Positions 56,501 through 64,000 of a stretch of DNA of 64,000 bases are shown piece after piece (the stretch's first letter is position 1; each line of letters opens with the position of its first letter). Source of the DNA: Zonotrichia leucophrys gambelii (taxonomy: Eukaryota; Chordata; Aves; Passeriformes; Passerellidae); assembly GCF_028769735.1 (NCBI RefSeq), contig NC_088188.1, positions 5,603,001 to 5,667,000 on the forward strand, in the 5' to 3' direction. The notes beneath the pieces are model-generated. The model made no database searches. It was not told where the DNA came from and saw only the letters and a program-made list of their open reading frames with translations. The position numbers and the translations under genes are program-made.

Positions 56501-58197
56501 GCCTACCTTGCATTGTCCCCTTGGATCTGGGCTTAGCTGTGGTGTCCAAATCCCTGTTTATTCTCTTAACAGCCAGGAACCTTGCAGGCTTCAAATTCCC
56601 AATTTCTCCTCTCTGTTTGTTCCTTGTTCTAAGTGGCAGCTGGGTATGACTGGAGAACACACAGGGCCGAGCAGCTTTAACTTCTTTTTGTGTCCCAGAG
56701 AATCTCTGTTCCTCAGTACAAAGCACTGTGCACTTTCCCCAGGTCCTTTCAAGCCACATCTGTCATATCTGCACTCCACAGCTGTGCTCTGGCCTGGTGT
56801 CACACATCCAAAGTGAAATGAAAGGAACTCCTGCACAAATCCAATATTGGTTGTGCCCTGCTGCCTGCAGTGTGGGGCTGAGCTGTGCCTGATTGCAGAT
56901 CTAATCTCACCCCGATACCTGAGGAGCAATAATGACACTGCTCCTTTTGGTCCTGCCCAGGGAAGCTGAGGGATCTTTTTAGCTAAATGAAATATTAGCT
57001 AAATTAAATATTAGCAGTTCTTGGGCTTTCCACAGCCCAAGACCATGTTTTGGAAGGCAAATGGAAATTCAGTTATAAGGTGACTTCTGCAGACCCCAGC
57101 TCCTGGCCTGGGCTCTTCAGCACATTCTGGAATTGTCATCTCTGGGTTTTAACAGAGCTCAGGAGGCACAGACAAACCTCTGCTTGGAGGGAAATTCTGC
57201 TTTTTAATGTCACAGGACCTTTCTTGCTTTAGTGCTAAACTGTGTTATTTCTCTTTGACTCTTCCCTGAAGTAGTTCTGTGATGTTCCCCTTTGCTGTGC
57301 TGAGGGCTGGATGTGTAATTAGTGACTTGTGTGACTCCCAAAAGCTGCAGACTAAACCTTAATGCAACCTTCACGTTGATCACCCTGCCACATCACTTGA
57401 AAGCACTTCTGATGAAGGAACTGCAGTTCTCTGAGCCAATTCCACATTGGAGATGACTTTTATTGGGGAGACTGGATGTTAAAAAAAAATTAAACCGGTC
57501 CTCATTAGAAACTGGAGACATAAAAGTCTCCAGAGCCAGCCTGTGAGTGCCACTGCAGAGCTGTTTATGCAGCTATTTATGCAGGGAATAGCTCCCCTGG
57601 GATGGGCTATTTGCTGTTGCTTCTGCTCAAAGAGATGCCAGTGCTGGAACCAGGGCTTGGGGTTCCTGCAGGAGCCACTCCTAATGATGGCCAAGTGCTG
57701 CCCTTCCCTCTCTGGAGGGTGCAGGGGTTGTCACATGGCCTCTGTCTCGCTCGTGTCACCCCGGGGCATGGGAAAATGGGATGTACACAAAGCCAAAGTG
57801 AATGCAGAACCTCTGACCTATCTGCAAATGTTTCTTCTGGGGCTGTTTGTTTCTGTAATTCCTCAGAGTGCGTTGGGGGAGGCCGATTTATTGCTGCCTG
57901 GGTTATCTTTTCCCTGTCCTTTCAGTGAAATGGAGCTCCTCTTTATTTCTGAAGGGTTTTGGGGATGAACTGATGAGCTGCCACTCAGCTTCTGTGTGTC
58001 CCCAGCCAAATAACTGCACATCCACTCTGTTCCTGTCAGGACCACCAGGTCCTTCCCTGCAGGGTGAAAAATCAGGGCCCAGCCTGTCCCTGTCTGTGGG
58101 GTGCTGCTGTTCCAAGTAGAGGGGCTTTGCTGAACTTAGGAGGTTCCTGCTGGCCCCTTTCTCCAGAGAATTGAGGCCCCTTGGCAAAGCCCAGGCT

Positions 58198-58281
58198 TCC
58201 CTTCCCTTCCCTTCCCTTCCCTTCCCTTCCCTTCCCTTCCCTTCCCTTCCCTTCCCTTCCCTTCCCTTCCCTTCCCTTCCC
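58198..58281. repeat. (CCCTT)n microsatellite
   Basis: About 16-17 perfect CCCTT units; the minus strand is (AAGGG)n, with G-triplets every 5 nt that could form G-quadruplexes. Confidence 0.95.
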
Positions 58282-60550
58282 CCAAATCTGGATTCTCATT
58301 GCAATTGCACAGAAGTGAAAACAGCAGCACATTGAAACAAATACATTTAAAACACCTTTTTAAAGAACTTTTGTGCCTTGGTTGGCATCTGCTGTTGGTG
58401 TTTTGGGGGAACCACTCTGTGTGCACCATCCCCTCCACACACAGGGTCACATTTCCTGTCTGCCCCACCTGCTGCAGGTGAAACCCAATTAACCCAATTA
58501 AGGTTCTCATGCTGTTCTAAACACCTGGTTCTTTGCCTGGAGAGAGGGGTGTGGTTGTGCTCAGGGAATTCTGTTCCTGAAGATATTTACATTTACCCCT
58601 CAGGATGGGAATGCTGAGTGGTGCTGTTGTGTGGAACCACACCTGTCTGATCAGTGTTTTCTCTAAGCCAGCTCTAATTGTCTTATCTAGAGCAGGATCT
58701 TTCCCTCCTCACTTCCAGGGGTATTTTTAGACTGGTTGGTAAGCCAGTGCTATGCCAGGACCCCAGAAAAAGCTCTTGGCTTGGAGGGAAGGAAGGGGGA
58801 TGGGATCTGCCTTGTGAAGGGCTGACAGCTCTTTGGAGGTGCTTGGATCTATTCCACACTAATGAGAGTTTCTTATCTGACTGAACTGCAACTTTGCTTA
58901 ACTGCTGTCCTCTTTTGAAAACCTGTGTGTTAAATTACAGAGAGACAATAGTTCCTAAAAGGCACTCCCCTAACCTTAGTTTCTTCACTAAATTGGATGA
59001 ATCCAGTGAAATGTCTCTGGGAAACAAATCTTTTCTAAGCCTGCACTTTATTCTTCTTAACCTCTGTGCCCTAAACAATTTCTGAGACAAGATGAATGCC
59101 AGCCTGTGATGATCATTGTACATATATTCCACTTAAGCATTCACTTGGCTGATAGCCTGGAATAAGTCACTGTTGGGGGTTAAACAACTTCTGGGGCTAT
59201 AGATGGGACCTCATTATGCAAAGTGAGGAGAGTTATCATCTCTGGAAGCAGCTGTGGAGCTGCTGTGCTCACTCCACAGAAAGTACAAGAGCTGAGGTTA
59301 CCTGCTGCTGGAACCTCTCAGCTGAAACCTGAAACAAGTGGGGTAACCTCTCTCCCACGGGGACCTTCCACACTTTGCCTCGGTTTTGCTAATTTAGGAT
59401 GCCATTTTCTGCTAGGAAATGTAGGAAAGGAAGGTTTCCACTCCCTGTAAGGATTATGTCGTTGCCTTGAGATGCTTTGAATTACAAATGCTGCCTTAAA
59501 TCTGGTCAGGAATAAGGCACTGCTGAGAGCCACACCAAGGCTTTGACAAACCTTTCAAATCAGAGGCTTCCCATTTGAATTTCAGATGTGCCCAAGGCTC
59601 TGGAGCACCAGAAGGCAGTGCCTAAACACGTGAGGTGAATGATCCTGCCTTTGTGCTTCTCTGGGATAACCAGCATGGCTGTTTCCCTAGGAGTGTGTTC
59701 CCAGTGTACTCTCCATTACCTGGTATCACTGAACCAGCTTTGGAAACTCCCATCTGTTTTAGGAGTGTTCTGAACTGAACATTTATTTGGATTCAGGATC
59801 CAGGGCTTTAGCAGACCCTGCTATGGGCTGTCAACAAAGATTTGGTCGGAAAATAACAGAACCAAGAAAATCTACCAAAAGCAGTTGTTCTATTAATTCA
59901 TTAAATAATCTTATCAGATTTTTTTTTTCCTAAAAAAAAAATAAGTTCCTTTTAGGTAAGAAGTTGCTTTCCAAAGGCAGATAAAAAGAGTGCCTAGCCA
60001 AGTTTATCCTCATGTGGGACTGGGAGAGAAATCTGGATTGTTGGTTTGGACTTCCACAGTAAGGGGGAGCTGCTTTGTCACGTTCAAAGAACCACAAAAT
60101 GATTAAAGATTCTAAACTTTAAGGCTGCATACTTGAATGTCTGTGTCCTAGAAAAATCACTAAGCCAAGTAACTTCTTTTTGGACCCATTTGGAATGCTG
60201 AGGTCTACAGGCTGGATTTTGAAATCTCAGTGAAATGCATAAAGTCAGCTTAGATTAAGAATTTAACTCACCTGTACTGTGAGCTTAGAGTTGGCTGGGA
60301 TGAATAATGAAATGATTGGATCACTCTTCCCACACAACAAGTGACACTCTCATCTCTGTGCTTGGAATTCAGAGTGGAATAGGAAACTTTGGAAAAGGAA
60401 AAAAGGAAACTTTTTTAGCTGAGCTTTGGTCTGCTCTGAACTCTCTGCATTTCTCTGTGAGCTGTCTTCCTTCTGAATTAATTTGAATTCCCAGTAGATT
60501 TCCAAGATGGTGGAGTTGTGGCATCCTGGGCTTGCTTCCAGATATCCATG

Positions 60551-60870
60551 TGTTGGATTAAGCCCTTTTCTGACCCACAGATGGGGCAACTGAGAGGTGT
60601 TTTAAAAACTTTTATTCTATTTTCAGTCTCATGAGAAGGGTGAGACAATACAGGTGTTATAATTCACACCATCACAATCAGAAGGCAACTATTTTTTAAT
60701 TACAATCCATTATAAGCATTTCTTGGCCTATCAGCTTTAGCCACACCATGCTGTAAATGCCTTAAAGCCAATAATGTAAAATTACCCCTGGTGGGTCCTA
60801 CAACAATGTATTTTTCATAGTTCTATTTCACCAAAGTATCCAGTCTGATTTGCAAGGCCATCCTTTGAAA
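60551..60870 (-). mobile_element. LTR-like block, minus orientation (approximate ends)
   Basis: On the minus strand an AATAAAAGTTTTTAAAACAC stretch (about 60598-60617) follows a U3-like block and precedes a short end reading CTCAGTTGCCCCATCTGTGG. This order fits an avian LTR, and I have the impression of a songbird repeat family, but ends and target-site duplication could not be resolved. Confidence 0.4.
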
Positions 60871-63800
60871 CTTGTTTCTAGTTCCATTTCTGTCTCTCCC
60901 GTGCTGTAGTTCCTGTGTTGGGCTGCTCCCTCCTGCTCTGCATGCAGGGTGAGCCCTGAAAAGCCATTGACCAAATGCTTCCAGGCAGTGCCAGGCTCTC
61001 TCAGGACTGGTGTGGAGCAGAATGTCACTGTGTGCTCAGGGCTCTGCTCATAAACATGCTGAGCTGTGTGCTGGAAATGGAGGATTCATTCTCTGATGGA
61101 TTGCTCACTGCCTGCATGTAAATAGAGACGTGGAGGGTGCTGCCAGGACCCTCCAAAGGGTTCTGTAATGTCAGGGATCTTTCCCTACAAATCCTGGGAC
61201 TCTCCTGCATGCAGATGGAGTGGCTGCCAGGGCTGTTCTGTTTTCCATCCCCAATGGGATCCTGCTGCAAATCCTCCTCAGCCTGTCCTTGCTTCAGGGC
61301 AAAACCTGTTTGATCAAGGTGTCCTTTACCCTTTCAGGACCCTTCAGAGGTTGTTACCTGCTTCTCACCTGTCCCTGCAGCTGCTGCATAACTGAAATCA
61401 TCAAGTTGTTCTTGCAAACTGTTCCCCCATTTCACTTTAATACTTCAAAGAATTACTGGGCCTCGTAATATTGATCTATTCACTTCCTATCCTTTTACAG
61501 CTGCCTATATAATTTCTGATCCTTAAATCTGACAACTGTGTCCCCAAGATGACTGTTCTTAATGTTTAAATGATTGCTACCTTCCATCAAAACAATCTAG
61601 CATTAAAACTGGAAATACAGTGCAAAAGCAGTAAAATGGTGTGTCTGTGGATTAATTTCTGACTACTCTCTCAGTATAAAACCAATGTCTGGAATATAAC
61701 TTGATTTTAAACTCAAAGTAGATCAAAGCTCTCTGAGCATGAACAAGAAATCACCTGGAAATAGTGCAACTACAAGGAAAAGTGCCCAAATTTTGTACAT
61801 TTCATGTATCTGAAATGGCATTGAAAGAATTATTTCAGAAAGAAGGAGGGGTTTATGCTTTTATGTAGATATCAAAGATACAGAGAATTCCAAGAGTGCT
61901 AGAAAGAGCAATTAATGCACCAGGTCTTTCAGTAATGCCATTTCTTCTCTGTTGAGCAACACAGTGTTTAAACATTATTTTAAATTTTCTTAGTGGATCT
62001 GTGTTTCCATGCTAAAGCCTTGTATATAATTTGGAGATACAACTCCCATAAATGCAAAGAAAATTTCCCAGCTCCCTCTCCTGCCTGCTCTGCAGACCAC
62101 CAAAGAAACTACTAATGCAATTTTAATTTATAGCTCTACCTTTTCCTCAAGCTCTGGGACAAAGATTCCCTGAAGTGCTTTAGAACAGGGGTCAGGCTGC
62201 ATTTCTAACAGAACTGTGAGGAGTTTCTGCTCTGTAATATAAACCCCACACTCTCCATCTCCACAGCCTGATCCAGCTGGGCGGGAAGATGTGCATCACG
62301 TCTTCATAGGAGAGATAGATGCTTTGGACAGCAAAATTTCCAATTTTCTGCATTTTTTTTTGTTCCTGCAGAGCCATCCCTCCCATATGGGAGGTGCCTT
62401 AAACAACATCCCAAGCTGCTTGCCATGATAAGGAGCCCTCTGCCAGGGCTGTGCTCCATGAAAACTCTCACAGCCTCTCTCCCTCCATCTATTAACTACA
62501 GCCTCTCCCAGTGCACTTCCCAGAGCTTCTGGCTTTTGGCTTGACATGTTTGTCCATTTCTTTGTTAGCTCACCCTGCAGAGACACCCTGATCCAGCCCT
62601 GGCTGTTTGCTCAGGCTTCTCAGAGCAAATGTCAAGTGCTTTGGAACTGGCTGTCTTTTAAGTAATAGTAAAACAGGTGTGAAAATCAAATGCAGCAGCT
62701 TTTGAATCTGGGCAGCTTCCTGAGCTAAATTTCCATGCTCTGAGGCAGGTGCATTTTTAGCAGTGCTCCTGTTTAGCTGCTAGTCAAATCTCCAGACAGT
62801 TCTGTGATAAATACCTGCCAGTCCTGCATCTATCATCCCAAATATGTTTGGATTGTTTGCTTGTGCAGATGGAGCGTGTTGGGTGTTTGCATTTGGTTCA
62901 GACCACATATGTTACTTGTCTGATGCTTATATTCTATGCAAAGAAATGAGATTTGAACTCCATTTGTATTTCCATGGTACCTTTTCCCAATTCCTTCTTT
63001 TCCTCCCAAGATGCATGACTTCTATACAATTCCATTTTCCCTCTGTTTTCACTCCCTTTCACCAAAGGTGGACCACCTGTGCAGAGAAATGTTTCAAGGA
63101 CAGAAAAGTGAGGTGCTGTAATTCACAATTTTAAATGGAATTCAGTGCCATGTCTGGAGAATCACATACTGAGGTGTCTTTCTTCAGATTAAGGTGAATT
63201 TTTAGTGAACAATCTGGCTCACCTAGTGGGGCCAGGTGTTACAGTAACACTGAGATTTTGGAAAGTAAGTGCTGAGACAATAGTGGGAGTTGTTCACTGT
63301 GATTCGGTCACAAAAAGCGTAACTTTGTTATATAAAATGTTATAAAACCCCCTTTTCTAAGTGCTTAATGATTTTGGGAGCTTAAGCTCACACCATGCTG
63401 AGTTTACCAACAATCTTTTGATTAATCTCTTTCAGGCAAAGCACCGATAGCTAAAGCTGAGAAACATGCAACGGGCAGATCTCAGATTTAGGACTGATGG
63501 TCTAAAATCTGTCAGGGCAGGAAGGTGCCCTGTTTGTGCAGTATAAACACAGTGCTCAGCTTTTCCAGAGGAGGGCTCAGTGGGCATTTCTGTAATACAA
63601 AGAATGAATTTTACACGTTCTCCTTTACAACAAAAAGGAGTTCACGGAGATTTATCAAATGTCAGGTGAGTGATTCAGCTTGGAAAAGCTGGTTCAGAAG
63701 GCTGAAGCTTTAAAGCAGAGTCAGTGTGCCAAACACAGCTCTGCTGGCAGATTTCAGTGACCCTGCCTGAAACTTCAGCTCCTGGTGGCCACTGAAGTTC

Positions 63801-64000
63801 TGCAGGGAGTAAACTCTGCCTGCACAAGAGCTTTGCAGTGTGGCAGAGAAAACCAACTTCAGAAAAGCTCCTCCACTTGCCACCTACTCTCCTTTCCACT
63901 CCTTTCCTGCAGCTTTCCTGGCAGGGTTTCCAGGGGAGCAGTGTGACAGGGTTGTGCACACAGCAGCACTAACAGGGCTCTTGTCCCACTGCAGGATTTT

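Larger units (their letters stand above)
50750..64000. other. Intergenic region upstream of LIG3, no gene recognised
   Basis: About 13 kb without a supported exon on either strand. Identified contents: an AAT-rich microsatellite (52596-52756), a CR1 fragment (53288-53520), a CTTCC microsatellite (58198-58281) and an LTR-like block (about 60551-60870). In mammals ZNF830 and CCT6B lie next to the LIG3 start; no sequence resembling either was seen here. Distal exons of a gene starting beyond 64 kb could be missed. Confidence 0.5.

Overview
The window is vertebrate nuclear DNA, almost certainly from a bird and probably a songbird. Its genes are split into short exons with GT-AG introns, two CpG islands mark promoters, CR1 LINE tails are present, and there are several solitary LTRs of a kind I associate with passerines. 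Nothing prokaryotic is present. Most long open frames here are accidents of tandem repeats or of GC-rich sequence.

Three genes are recognisable and lie in the same relative order as in mammals: RAD51D (+), RFFL (+) and LIG3 (-). (1) 508-591 is the last coding exon of RAD51D, followed by a 3' UTR with a poly(A) signal at 949-954. (2) A CpG island at about 2985-3330 carries a strong CTCF-like motif and a candidate non-coding first exon of RFFL ending at a splice donor at 3204/3205. An intron of about 20 kb follows, and six coding exons lie between 23032 and 32856. They join in frame to a 356-residue rififylin with an N-terminal cysteine cluster, FYVE-like zinc finger, SAP-like helices and RING finger. 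(3) LIG3 runs on the minus strand from a CpG island at about 49.5-50.4 kb to its stop at 35517-35519. Nineteen coding exons join in frame to a 980-residue DNA ligase III that includes an 81-residue candidate mitochondrial presequence, or 899 residues from the internal nuclear start. RFFL and LIG3 converge tail to tail about 2 kb apart.

Layout: 1-975 RAD51D 3' end; 976-2980 intergenic, ending in a pyrimidine tract; 2985-33207 RFFL; 33208-35245 intergenic, with a strong hairpin; 35245-50100 LIG3; 50.3-50.75 kb a degenerate 48-bp repeat; 50.75-64 kb intergenic, with only repeats recognised. RFFL intron 1 holds LTRs, a retroviral pol remnant and local duplications.

RAD51D (homologous recombination) and LIG3 (single-strand break repair and mitochondrial DNA ligation) are both DNA-repair genes. 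RFFL is an endosomal E3 ubiquitin ligase. Their adjacency is conserved synteny, not an operon. I found no previously undescribed gene system. The most interesting points are the LIG3 dual start, a GC-AG intron, a minisatellite abutting a LIG3 splice acceptor, a near-perfect hairpin between RFFL and LIG3, and a dated-looking solo LTR with an intact target-site duplication.
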